Part shown: positions 18,814 to 26,705 of the stretch, in pieces
How the letters are laid out: every line of letters starts with the position of its first letter
How positions within the stretch are numbered: the first letter of the stretch is position 1
Assembly: GCF_007558865.1 (NCBI RefSeq)
Contig: NZ_VLPK01000001.1
Coordinates: forward strand, 1,674,001-1,738,000
DNA: 64,000 nucleotides
Direction of reading: 5' to 3'
Origin: Mucilaginibacter corticis
GTDB taxonomy: Bacteria > Bacteroidota > Bacteroidia > Sphingobacteriales > Sphingobacteriaceae
Program-made: the position numbers and the translations under genes
Notes under the pieces: generated by a model
What the model was told of the DNA's origin: nothing
Database searches by the model: none
What the model saw: only the letters and a program-made list of their open reading frames with translations

Positions 18814-19431
18814 TTATTTTGCCTTTAAAAAAGACATAGATAATGCCGAACCTACGCCAAGCGCGGCGCCTGCGGCAACGTCGGTGGGATAATGCTCGCC
18901 CAGGTACATGCGCGAGTAGCTTGTTGTTCCCGCCCATAAGAATGCAGGTGCTATAACATACCATTTAGGATAAGCCATTGACAAAGCCGTAGCTGTAGCC
19001 ATGCTACTCGACGTATGCCCTGATGGAAACGACGTTCCGCTGGCTCGATAAACCGGTGTAATGCTGATGTTTTGTATAAAAGGCCTTGGGCGTTTTACAA
19101 TATGTTTTAGTAACAGGGTAAGGCCGTAAGATAATGCGGTGCTGCTGGCTACAAACGCCGCGTTTTCGCGCATGCCTTTATCGTTGTTGATAGTGCCTGC
19201 AACCAGTAAACCTGCGGGGACACCAATATTGCCATAAAGTAAATTTTTACTTAAAAACAGCATGATGCCGGTTTGCTCAGGGGTGCGTCGGTTTTGCAGG
19301 TCGATCATTACGCGGTCATCAAACTGTTGTAACTGCGATTGGGCAAGAGTCTGTTTGCAAATCGATACGATAAAGATCAGCAGGATAAAAAAACCTTTTG
19401 AAAATGTACCGGTATGCGATCTTTTAGACAC
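18814..19431 (-). CDS. PAP2 family phosphatase (membrane-associated)
   Basis: This 205-residue protein has an N-terminal hydrophobic export segment and the three acid-phosphatase motifs in order: KHIVKRPRPF, SGTSFPSGHTSS and SRMYLGEHYPTD. Such enzymes dephosphorylate lipid phosphates, undecaprenyl pyrophosphate or PGP. The segment SMAYPKWYVIAPAFLWAG is strikingly like the second PAP2 protein in this window (40410), so the two are paralogs. It stands alone on the minus strand. Confidence 0.88.
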   Translation of the reverse strand: MSKRSHTGTFSKGFFILLIFIVSICKQTLAQSQLQQFDDRVMIDLQNRRTPEQTGIMLFLSKNLLYGNIGVPAGLLVAGTINNDKGMRENAAFVASSTALSYGLTLLLKHIVKRPRPFIQNISITPVYRASGTSFPSGHTSSSMATATALSMAYPKWYVIAPAFLWAGTTSYSRMYLGEHYPTDVAAGAALGVGSALSMSFLKAK

Positions 19432-19561
19432 GATGGCAAGATACTAAATTATGTAATCAGGATACAGCATGTAATATAATTTGACAGGTACAATGCAGAA
19501 TTATCTTGTAAAATGCATTAATTTCAAGGCGTAATATCAACTCATAAAATTATAGCTGAAC

Positions 19562-20026
19562 ATGCTTACTCCTGACGAAAATTTTGCACAAACCGGTTTA
19601 AATCTTCCGCCGGCGCCATCACCGCTTGGTGTTTATAAACCATACCTGATTGATGGTAAATACCTGTATGTATCGGGCCATGGGCCGGTTAATGATGATA
19701 AGAGTTTAATTATTGGCCGCATTGGCGATACCATTACTATGGAAGATGGTAAACTGGCGGCGCGCCAGGTGGGCTTGACTATCTTATCTACCATAAAAAC
19801 TAATTTGGGTAGTTTAAATAAGGTAAAGCGCGTTATTAAAGTTTTGGGTATGGTTAATTGCACGCCCGATTTTGAAAAACATCCCTTCATTATTAACGGC
19901 TGCAGCGAATTGTTTGCACAGGTTTGGGGAACCGAAAACGGTATCGGCGTGCGCAGCGCGGTAGGTTTTGGCTCATTGCCTGACAATATCCCTGTTGAGA
20001 TAGAGGCCCTGTTTGAATTAGAATAA
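19562..20026 (+). CDS. RidA family protein (reactive imine/enamine deaminase-like)
   Basis: This 154-residue cytoplasmic protein is of the YjgF/YER057c/UK114 fold; the YVSGHGP segment and the long helix-strand block ending in an EIEALFELE segment fit. RidA proteins hydrolyse the 2-aminoacrylate/enamine intermediates released by PLP-dependent dehydratases. It is 8 bp upstream of a D-threonine-aldolase/D-serine-dehydratase-like gene, which supports that role here. It is the first gene of a three-gene operon. Confidence 0.85.
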   Translation: MLTPDENFAQTGLNLPPAPSPLGVYKPYLIDGKYLYVSGHGPVNDDKSLIIGRIGDTITMEDGKLAARQVGLTILSTIKTNLGSLNKVKRVIKVLGMVNCTPDFEKHPFIINGCSELFAQVWGTENGIGVRSAVGFGSLPDNIPVEIEALFELE

Positions 20027-20034
20027 TTAGAGCT

Positions 20035-21138
20035 ATGGCAGAATGGTTTGAAATCTCAGATGTCGACTTGCTGGATACCCCGGCATTGGTAGTTTATCCC
20101 GACAGGGTAAAACATAACCTTGCTGTGGTTAAAAACAGCATCGACAACACAGACCGTTTAAGACCGCATGTAAAAACACATAAGTGCAAAGAGGCAGCGT
20201 TGTCAAATATGGCTGCCGGCATTAACAAGTTTAAATGCGCTACCATTGCCGAGGCCGAAATGCTTGGGATGTGTAAAGCACCTGATGTATTGCTGGCTTA
20301 TCAGCCGATAGGCCCCAAAGCAGATCGCTTTATTAAATTAATAGAGCAATACCCTGATACACGATTTTCATGCCTTGTAGATAATTACCCCTCCGCAAAG
20401 TATTTAAATCAGTTGGCAGAAGAAGCGTTGGTTAAGATTGATGTCTATATCGATCTGAATGTGGGCATGAACCGTTCGGGCATTGCGCCGCAGGATGCTT
20501 TTGATCTTTACGGGGAATGTAGATCGCTGCAATCCCTTAATGTGATAGGATTACATGCTTACGACGGGCATATTCATGACCATGACCTAAGCATCCGCAC
20601 TGAAAAATGTAATGCTGCCTTTAAGCCGGTGAAAGACCTAGTACAACGCTTGCGGTCTGCCGGTTTTGACCCGGTAATAGTGGCAGGCGGCTCACCGACT
20701 TTCCCGATACATGCCGCCAAAGCGGATATTGAATGCAGCCCCGGTACGTTTATTTATTGGGATGGGGGATATGGTAACGCTTTTAAAGAGCAGGCTTTTT
20801 TTACAGCCGCGTTGGTGGTTAGCCGTGTGGTATCCCTGCCTGACGAAACTAAAATATGTTTGGACCTGGGGCATAAATCGGTAGCGTCAGAAAACGTGTT
20901 GGATAAACGTGTAACATTTTTAAACGCCCCCGAATTAAAGCCTGTAAGCCAAAGCGAAGAGCACCTGGTTTTAGATGCGGGCGAAGGTCATAACTATAAA
21001 GTGGGCGACGTATTATACGGATTACCCCACCACATTTGCCCGACGGTAGCTTTATATGAGCGGGCAATTACTATTGAAAATAATAAAATTAGCGGCGAGT
21101 GGCATACCATAGCGCGCGACCGTAAGATCAATATTTAA
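20035..21138 (+). CDS. D-threonine aldolase / D-serine dehydratase family PLP enzyme
   Basis: This 367-residue enzyme is of the fold-type III (alanine racemase-like) D-TA family. LRPHVKTHKCKE holds the PLP-binding lysine, VAGGSPTFP is the phosphate-binding glycine loop, and PHHICPTVAL near the C-terminus supplies the His and Cys that bind the metal in eukaryotic D-serine dehydratase. The family cleaves D-beta-hydroxy amino acids (aldolase) or deaminates D-Ser/D-Thr (dehydratase). The RidA gene just upstream favours the dehydratase chemistry, because that reaction makes an enamine. This is an inference from context. Confidence 0.88.
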   Translation: MAEWFEISDVDLLDTPALVVYPDRVKHNLAVVKNSIDNTDRLRPHVKTHKCKEAALSNMAAGINKFKCATIAEAEMLGMCKAPDVLLAYQPIGPKADRFIKLIEQYPDTRFSCLVDNYPSAKYLNQLAEEALVKIDVYIDLNVGMNRSGIAPQDAFDLYGECRSLQSLNVIGLHAYDGHIHDHDLSIRTEKCNAAFKPVKDLVQRLRSAGFDPVIVAGGSPTFPIHAAKADIECSPGTFIYWDGGYGNAFKEQAFFTAALVVSRVVSLPDETKICLDLGHKSVASENVLDKRVTFLNAPELKPVSQSEEHLVLDAGEGHNYKVGDVLYGLPHHICPTVALYERAITIENNKISGEWHTIARDRKINI

Positions 21139-21142
21139 AACC

Positions 21143-22213
21143 ATGTTTATTGTAGATGCCCACCTTGATTTGAGTATGAACGCGCTGGAATGGAACCGCG
21201 ACCTGACGCAACCGGTTGCAGCCATTAATGCCCGTGAGGTGGGTTTGACCGATAAACCTGACCGTGCTAAAGCGGTAGTATCCCTGCCCGAATTGCGCAG
21301 TGGTAATATTGGTTTGGTAGTAGCTACGCAAATTGCAAGGTATGTTGCTCCGGATAATTTATTGCCCGGCTGGCACTCGCCCGAGCAGGCCTGGGCGCAA
21401 ACGCAGGGGCAACTGGCCTGGTATAAAGCCATGGAAGATGCCGGCGAAATGGTACAGGTAAATGATCTGGTTACGCTTGACAAGCATGTAAAACTTTGGA
21501 CCGATTGCGGGGAAAATACAAAGAAACCTATTGGTTATATTTTAAGTCTTGAGGGCGCCGACTCATTGGTAACCGTAGGTCATTTGGAACGATCTTACCA
21601 GTCTGGTTTAAGGGCTGTTGGTCCTGCTCACTATGGTCCCGGCAGATACGCGCAGGGTACAGACGCTACCGGGTTTATGGGGCCAAATGGGCATGAGTTG
21701 TTAAAAGAAATGGAGCGGCTTAATATCATCCTTGATGCTACTCATCTATGCGATGATAGCTTTTGGGAAGCGCTTGATCATTTTAACGGTCATGTTTGGG
21801 CCAGCCATAATAACTGCCGTGCATTAGTAAACCATAACCGCCAGTATAGTGATGAACAGATCAAAGCGCTGATAGAGCGGGGTGCAGTGATCGGTGCCGC
21901 GTTGGATGCCTGGATGATGGTGCCCAACTGGGTACGGGGCGAATCAACGCCTGAAGGTATGAATTGCAACCTAGAAGTAATGATAGATCATATAGACCAT
22001 ATTTGCCAGATAGCCGGTAACGCGCTGCACGTGGGCATAGGCTCTGACCTGGATGGCGCCTTTGGCCGCGAGCAATGTCCGTATGACCTGGAAACTATTG
22101 CCGACCTGCAAAAGGTTATCGGATTATTAGCAAAACGCGGTTATACCACCACGGATATCGAAAATATGATGAACGGCAACTGGCTGCGATTTTTAAGAAA
22201 AGCCTGGGCTTGA
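21143..22213 (+). CDS. Membrane dipeptidase (peptidase M19)
   Basis: This 356-residue binuclear zinc peptidase is of the renal dipeptidase family. Visible ligand motifs are DAHLDLSMNALEW at the N-terminus, ILSLEGADSL, the HLCDDSFWEAL segment, WASHNNCRAL and HVGIGSDLDGAFG. M19 enzymes cleave dipeptides and tolerate D-residues at the C-terminal position. No signal peptide is visible, so it is probably cytoplasmic here. It lies 4 bp after the D-TA-like gene; together with RidA this suggests a pathway that frees and then degrades D-amino acids. Confidence 0.9.
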   Translation: MFIVDAHLDLSMNALEWNRDLTQPVAAINAREVGLTDKPDRAKAVVSLPELRSGNIGLVVATQIARYVAPDNLLPGWHSPEQAWAQTQGQLAWYKAMEDAGEMVQVNDLVTLDKHVKLWTDCGENTKKPIGYILSLEGADSLVTVGHLERSYQSGLRAVGPAHYGPGRYAQGTDATGFMGPNGHELLKEMERLNIILDATHLCDDSFWEALDHFNGHVWASHNNCRALVNHNRQYSDEQIKALIERGAVIGAALDAWMMVPNWVRGESTPEGMNCNLEVMIDHIDHICQIAGNALHVGIGSDLDGAFGREQCPYDLETIADLQKVIGLLAKRGYTTTDIENMMNGNWLRFLRKAWA

Positions 22214-22216
22214 TTA

Positions 22217-23125
22217 TTAAACCTGGTAATTAACGTATCGCTCATCAAACGTGCCATCGGCATACAGGTCTATTATTCCGTATCCGGGCGCGGTTTCACG
22301 TTTATTGCCTTTCCACCAGGCACCGCTTACCGCGCCGTTACAAATAAAGGTTACGTTGTTATACACCACTTTATCGCGCAGGTGGATGTGCCCGCTAAGG
22401 CATAGTTTTACGTTGGGGTGCTTATAAAACAGGTTAATTATTTTAGCGGTATCGGTATGCATATCGCCGCCAAGCATTACCCATTTGTTTACAATATCAT
22501 CATCCACCAGGTTTGTAGCAGTAAGGATAGGGATATGCGACAGTACCAATACCGGCATATCGGCGGGTGTGTTTTTTAGCTGATCTTCCAGCCATGCAAA
22601 TTGTTCATCGCCCAGCTTACCAATATACCAGGTATTATCAATATCCAGGTGTACGCTGTCAAGCAGGATAAACTTCCAGCCATTTTGGGTAAAGCTATAA
22701 TAAGGTTTGGCAAGGCCAAGTTGGTCCATAGAGTAGTGCTTACCATAGGTAGCCTGTCCTTTGGTATCTTCGTTCCACCAGATGTCATGATTACCCAGGC
22801 AATAATGAATAGGTAAACTGCATTCGTTTTTCATAATGCTTTTTACCAGGCTCCATTGATTATTAAGGGTATCCATATTTTCCTTATTCATGTCAAAAAC
22901 AACATCGCCGCCGTTTAAGATAAGGTCGACCTTTGGCGTTTGTTTTTGCAGGTGATGCAGGCATTGGGTAAAAAGAGCGGGCGCGTTCAAATCGTTTTTA
23001 AGGTGCACATCGGTAATATGGGCAACCCTTAATACCGGCTTTTTAACAGGTTCTTTGGCCGCAAAAATAAACGACGGCAATAATAATGCTCCCCCAATGT
23101 TTTTGAGGGCTGATCTTCTTTCCAT
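22217..23125 (-). CDS. Metallophosphoesterase (calcineurin-like)
   Basis: This 302-residue exported phosphoesterase starts MERRSALKNIGGALLLPSF, a short twin-arginine-like signal. The full set of metal-binding motifs is present: HITDVH, NGGDVV, LGNHDIWW, VLSHIP and SGHIHLRD. The substrate is unknown. The gene is convergent with the dipeptidase operon, with 3 bp between the stop codons. A fragment of this gene family (equivalent to 22603-22684) is duplicated at 24029-24110. Confidence 0.88.
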   Translation of the reverse strand: MERRSALKNIGGALLLPSFIFAAKEPVKKPVLRVAHITDVHLKNDLNAPALFTQCLHHLQKQTPKVDLILNGGDVVFDMNKENMDTLNNQWSLVKSIMKNECSLPIHYCLGNHDIWWNEDTKGQATYGKHYSMDQLGLAKPYYSFTQNGWKFILLDSVHLDIDNTWYIGKLGDEQFAWLEDQLKNTPADMPVLVLSHIPILTATNLVDDDIVNKWVMLGGDMHTDTAKIINLFYKHPNVKLCLSGHIHLRDKVVYNNVTFICNGAVSGAWWKGNKRETAPGYGIIDLYADGTFDERYVNYQV

Positions 23126-23205
23126 GGTAACTTCAGACTTTTAGGTAATCTAATTGGCGAAGCTAAAATAACATTAAAAATTAACGGCTAAATTATTGTT
23201 AACAA

Positions 23206-23721
23206 TTATGTCGACCATAGATCTAACGTGGCCAGGCTCTCTTCTATGATAAGCCCGCTTTTGCAGAAGCCCAATAAATGCGGGCCATCAAGTTGACTGT
23301 ATAGTTCTGACAAGTCCTTATCCGATCCCGTTTTACAGATCACCAGGCTATCTTTAGCTGCGCTGCTTAATGTGGCGCCATATTTTGCCATCAATGTCCA
23401 TAATTGCTGGTTTAATGCATCAATGCCGATCCTGTAAAATCCTGTTTTTCGCAAACCCTCGCCTGCCGGGTAAGCATTTACCGAATGTACCTCCACTATT
23501 TTTTTAAGTTTTTCTGTAAAAGGTAACAGCGCGTAAAATGGAACTTCAGCTTCCAATGTTACCAGTACAATATCGCTGATGTCGGTACGTGCTACATTCA
23601 GGCTTTGAACGTGATAACTGCTGCGATTAAAGTAGATCATGATCTGTCCTATCAGGCCTTTTTTGTCTTCGGCATAAATGGAGAAAATAAACTGGTCTGT
23701 TGGTTTTGCTGGCTTTTTCAT
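23206..23721 (-). CDS. ACT domain protein (acetolactate synthase small-subunit-like)
   Basis: This 171-residue protein has an N-terminal ACT domain (FIFSIYAEDKKGLIGQIMIY, then a HVQSLNVARTD segment) like IlvN/IlvH, the regulatory subunit of acetohydroxyacid synthase, and a second ACT-like half. No ilvB or other branched-chain genes are nearby, so it is either an unlinked regulatory subunit or a stand-alone amino-acid sensor. The start ATG at 23721 lies 13 nt after the T-run of a strong terminator reading in the same direction, so it must have its own promoter very close by or be expressed by readthrough. Confidence 0.65.
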   Translation of the reverse strand: MKKPAKPTDQFIFSIYAEDKKGLIGQIMIYFNRSSYHVQSLNVARTDISDIVLVTLEAEVPFYALLPFTEKLKKIVEVHSVNAYPAGEGLRKTGFYRIGIDALNQQLWTLMAKYGATLSSAAKDSLVICKTGSDKDLSELYSQLDGPHLLGFCKSGLIIEESLATLDLWST

Positions 23722-23733
23722 TTTTTTTGATCA

Positions 23734-23764
23734 TAAAAAAAGCCCCCCGGTTGTCCGGGAGGCT
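23734..23764 (-). terminator. Strong intrinsic terminator, minus strand
   Basis: Read on the minus strand, a 10-bp GC-rich stem (AGCCTCCCGG / CCGGGGGGCT, one G-U pair) with an ACAA loop is followed by seven T residues. It ends transcripts coming from higher coordinates, just before the ACT gene. Confidence 0.85.
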
Positions 23765-23792
23765 TATGTATCATTTGGTTAATTAAATACAA

Positions 23793-23903
23793 TCAGAACA
23801 CTCCCGGCGATAGCGGAATCAGAATAACAAGCACAATAATGACATTCAGCAGGTTTAAGGCCGGCTGTATCTTGTCAACAATGTATTTATAGTTACTTGT
23901 CAT
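23793..23903 (-). CDS. Possible 36-aa hydrophobic small protein
   Basis: An ATG frame encodes 36 residues starting MTSNYKYIVDKIQP and then one hydrophobic helix (LLNVIIVLVILIPL). It is followed 28 nt later by a strong terminator on the same strand. The first seven codons also occur, as MASNYKY, just downstream of the AraC gene at 25703-25735. The repeated position after an AraC 3' end plus a terminator suggests a real small membrane peptide, but there is no clear ribosome binding site. Confidence 0.4.
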   Translation of the reverse strand: MTSNYKYIVDKIQPALNLLNVIIVLVILIPLSPGVF

Positions 23904-23951
23904 TACAGGCACAAGATAAGATTATTAATTAGCTTATCGACACAAAATATT

Positions 23952-24122
23952 TCAATTAAAAGATTGCCTGAACTCCAAAGGCGAAAAATTAGTTTTTGTC
24001 TTGAATAATTTACTGAAAGATTGCGGATGTTCATCGCCCAGCTTACCAATATACCAGGTATTGTCAATATCCAGGTGCACGCTGTCAAGCAGGGTAAATT
24101 TCCAGCCATTAGACAGCAGCAT
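23952..24122 (-). pseudogene. Chimeric ORF: metallophosphoesterase fragment fused in frame to an AraC C-terminus
   Basis: A 56-codon frame starts ATG at 24122. Residues 5-31 (NGWKFTLLDSVHLDIDNTWY, then IGKLGDE) copy an internal part of the metallophosphoesterase at 22217-23125. Residues 32-56 (HPQSFSKLFKTKTNF, then SPLEFRQSFN and stop) are identical in protein to the end of the AraC regulator at 25772. DNA identity is about 95% over 82 bp and about 90% over 149 bp. The two meet at a shared 6-base TGTTCA (24028-24033, plus strand). It is most likely a non-functional rearrangement remnant, though the frame is intact. Confidence 0.75.
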
Positions 24123-24228
24123 TTGTCCGTGTACTTTGGTTCTACCCGGATTTTGGCCTGAATAAACAAGCTGGGTGTATCAATCAAGTTACTTTGCGCA
24201 AAGAGCGTTTGTTTGAGTATACTTTTAT
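24123..24228 (-). pseudogene. Possible N-terminal fragment of an antibiotic-biosynthesis-monooxygenase-like gene
   Basis: Read on the minus strand, an open stretch without an ATG gives LKQTLFAQ (signal-peptide end) then SNLIDTPSLFIQAKIRVEPK and YTDK, resembling the exported start of small ABM-domain (quinol monooxygenase-like) proteins. It stops resembling anything where the metallophosphoesterase fragment begins and is out of frame with it. No parent copy is in this window, so the assignment is tentative. Confidence 0.35.
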
Positions 24229-24260
24229 ATTTGATTAAATATTATACTTAAACTCAATTG

Positions 24261-25652
24261 ATGAAAGCTACTTTTATTAAACAAACAGGCAGGGCAATTT
24301 GTGTAGCAACAGTATTGTTGTTAGGCAATAGCCTTAGTACGTTTGCACAAACCGTTAGCGATGCCGATGCTCACGAAATAGTAACCAAACTTGGCGACAG
24401 ACTGGTTGACGTATATCCGTTCCCCGAAATAAGTGAAAAGTATAAAGCCGACCTGCTTAAAAATGAAGCTGCCGGCCACTACCACAGTTTAACCGAAACC
24501 GAGCTGGCTGCAAAATTAACAGCCGATATGCGCGCTACCCACAAGGACGTACACTTGCGTGTAAGCCGTAACGAAGAAAGCTATAAAAACATGACCGAAC
24601 CACGCGGTAACAGACGAGGCGGTGCCCGTACATCAGAAGATAACTCGAATGAAAGAGCAAACTACGGCTTTAAACGTGTGGAGATTGACGGTACAACCTC
24701 AACCGCCTATGTTGAAATTCCAGGTCCGTTCCTGGCATCGGAGGAAGCACTTGACATAGCCGCTGCCAGCATGAATATGTGTGCTTTCAGCAAATATGTA
24801 ATTCTGGATGTTAGGCATAATCCGGGTGGTACCGGGCAAATGGGCCGCTTTTTGGCTTCGTATTTTTACCCTACCGGACGCGAGCAATTTTATTTGAACG
24901 GATTTTATAAAGACCGTACCCGCGACGAGCAGGAGTGGACTTACACTTATGTACCGGGCAGACACATGCCTGATGCTAAAGTTTACATCCTTACCAGTCG
25001 TGGCACAGGGTCGGCATCTGAAGGTTTTGCTTATGCGATGCAGCAATTAAAACGGGCCACCATTGTTGGCGACACCAGCGCAGGAGCAGGCATAGCCGGT
25101 GGCAATGTTGCGCTAAAAAACAACCTGGTTGCTTTTGTGCCGGTAAAAATGGTTGTTGGTCCGCATGATAATCATGGCTGGGAAGGCACGGGGGTAATAC
25201 CTGATGTTGAAACAGGTAAAGACGATGCGCTGGCTGCAACCCACAAATTGATCTTACAGGATATCCTGGCAAACTCTGTTGATACCCTACAGAAAGCAGC
25301 CGCACAATGGGTGTTAGACGATAGTGGTATAGCTTCCAACGCCGCAACCAACATGAAAGCAAAATACGGCGATTTGGTTGGTAAATACAGCAGCAACATT
25401 ACCATTACCTATATTAAAGGCGATTTACTGTGGAACCGTGTTGAGCCGGGCAAACCAACTGAAAGCTACCCGCTAAAAGAAGTTAAGCCGGATGTTTTGG
25501 TTGCCGTAGGTTTAAATGCCAACATCGGGCCTAACGTGTCGCGTATATACATTAATCGCGACGCAAAAGGTAAAGTAGAGAGCCTTACCCGCAAAACCCT
25601 TGGCGGTAATGGCCGTATATCAACTACCGGCATGCCGATCAAAAAAGTTTAA
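24261..25652 (+). CDS. S41 family peptidase (secreted)
   Basis: This 463-residue protein has a signal peptide (about residues 1-29, STFAQ). The start is the ATG at 24261. The S41 protease domain shows ILDVRHNPGGTGQMG and the nucleophile region TSRGTGSASEGFAYAMQQL (Ser in GSASEGF), followed by VGDTSAGAGIAGG. The N-terminal part is helical as in IRBP/Tsp-type S41 members, and no PDZ domain is evident. Residues ~118-133 form an Arg/Asn/Gly-rich loop (RGNRRGGARTSEDNSN). It is probably a periplasmic or cell-surface protease; its target is unknown. Confidence 0.88.
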   Translation: MKATFIKQTGRAICVATVLLLGNSLSTFAQTVSDADAHEIVTKLGDRLVDVYPFPEISEKYKADLLKNEAAGHYHSLTETELAAKLTADMRATHKDVHLRVSRNEESYKNMTEPRGNRRGGARTSEDNSNERANYGFKRVEIDGTTSTAYVEIPGPFLASEEALDIAAASMNMCAFSKYVILDVRHNPGGTGQMGRFLASYFYPTGREQFYLNGFYKDRTRDEQEWTYTYVPGRHMPDAKVYILTSRGTGSASEGFAYAMQQLKRATIVGDTSAGAGIAGGNVALKNNLVAFVPVKMVVGPHDNHGWEGTGVIPDVETGKDDALAATHKLILQDILANSVDTLQKAAAQWVLDDSGIASNAATNMKAKYGDLVGKYSSNITITYIKGDLLWNRVEPGKPTESYPLKEVKPDVLVAVGLNANIGPNVSRIYINRDAKGKVESLTRKTLGGNGRISTTGMPIKKV

Positions 25653-25771
25653 CACAAATAAGTTTATCTATCGAAAGAACGGCCCCGTATGTCCGCAATT
25701 CTGTATTTATAGTTGCTTGCCATTACAGGCACATAACAAGATTATTAATTATCTTATCGGCATAAAATATT

Positions 25772-26695
25772 TCAATTAAAAGATTGCCTGAACTCCAACG
25801 GTGAAAAATTGGTTTTGGTCTTAAATAATTTACTGAATGATTGCGGGTGTTCAAAGCCCAGGTTGTAAGCAATTTCACTTACAGATAAAGTGGTGGTTGA
25901 TAGTTTTTCTTTTGCTTTGTCTATCAGTTTTTGATGGATATGTTGTTGGGTATTAAGCCCGGTAAGCACCTTTAATAATCCGCTCAGATATCCCGGCGAT
26001 ACGTTTAATTCTCCCGCAATATAAGTTACGCTGGGCAGTCCGTTTTTTGCGATCCGGTCATCTTCAAAGCAGGCTGCCAATAGCTCTTCTAAACGGGCGA
26101 GTATTTGATGGTTATTTATTTTGCGGGTAATAAACTGCCGCTCATAAAACCTTTTTGCGTAGGTGAGTAACAGCTCGATCTGCGCTATCATTACATCCTG
26201 CGTAAACTTATCTATGTTTGCATGGTACTCTTGCGCTATGTTTTGCATCATGCCCAAAATCGTAGCCTCTTCCTTATCTGACAGGAACAGGGCTTCGTGC
26301 ACCGAGTAATCAAAAAAATCATACTGCTTTATCATTTTTGCCAAAGCGGTGTTCCATAAAAAATCAGGATGGATAAGTAATAACCACCCTGATCTTTTTG
26401 GTACGGTCCCCGGTTTGGCCTGGATGCCAAAAACCTGTCCCGGCGCAATAAAGAACATAATGCCCTCATCAAAATCATATTGCTGCTGGCCGTATTTCAT
26501 TTTGGCGTTGAAATCCCTTTTTAACGAGATAGAATAAAAGTCAAACAGCAAACTTGTAGGTGTATCATCAAACGGGTGAGTTATTTCTTCCAGGTTGATC
26601 ACACTGATGAGCGGGTGCTCGGGTTTAGGTAAACCCATTACCTGGTGATACTCGCTGATGGTTTTGATCCGTAAGGGCTGGTTGGCTTTCATCAT
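25772..26695 (-). CDS. AraC family transcriptional regulator
   Basis: This is a 307-residue regulator when started at the ATG pair at 26695/26692; an upstream ATG at 26743 would overlap the preceding gene. An N-terminal cupin-like sensor (HPLISVINLEE, then FDEGIMFFIAPGQVF) is followed by two helix-turn-helix motifs (YIAGELNVSPGYLSGLLK and VSEIAYNLGFEHPQSFSKLF). The gene starts 10 nt after the stop of an NmrA-type reductase on the same strand, suggesting one transcript. A second AraC of the same subfamily is at 34571. Its 3' end is duplicated at 23952-24030. Confidence 0.9.
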   Translation of the reverse strand: MMKANQPLRIKTISEYHQVMGLPKPEHPLISVINLEEITHPFDDTPTSLLFDFYSISLKRDFNAKMKYGQQQYDFDEGIMFFIAPGQVFGIQAKPGTVPKRSGWLLLIHPDFLWNTALAKMIKQYDFFDYSVHEALFLSDKEEATILGMMQNIAQEYHANIDKFTQDVMIAQIELLLTYAKRFYERQFITRKINNHQILARLEELLAACFEDDRIAKNGLPSVTYIAGELNVSPGYLSGLLKVLTGLNTQQHIHQKLIDKAKEKLSTTTLSVSEIAYNLGFEHPQSFSKLFKTKTNFSPLEFRQSFN

Positions 26696-26705
26696 TACAA
26701 TATCG

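Noticed and set aside
23903..24187. 94-codon frame on the minus strand across the mosaic region
   Set aside because: It reads the metallophosphoesterase and AraC fragments out of their native frames; the in-frame chimera at 23952-24122 explains the DNA better.
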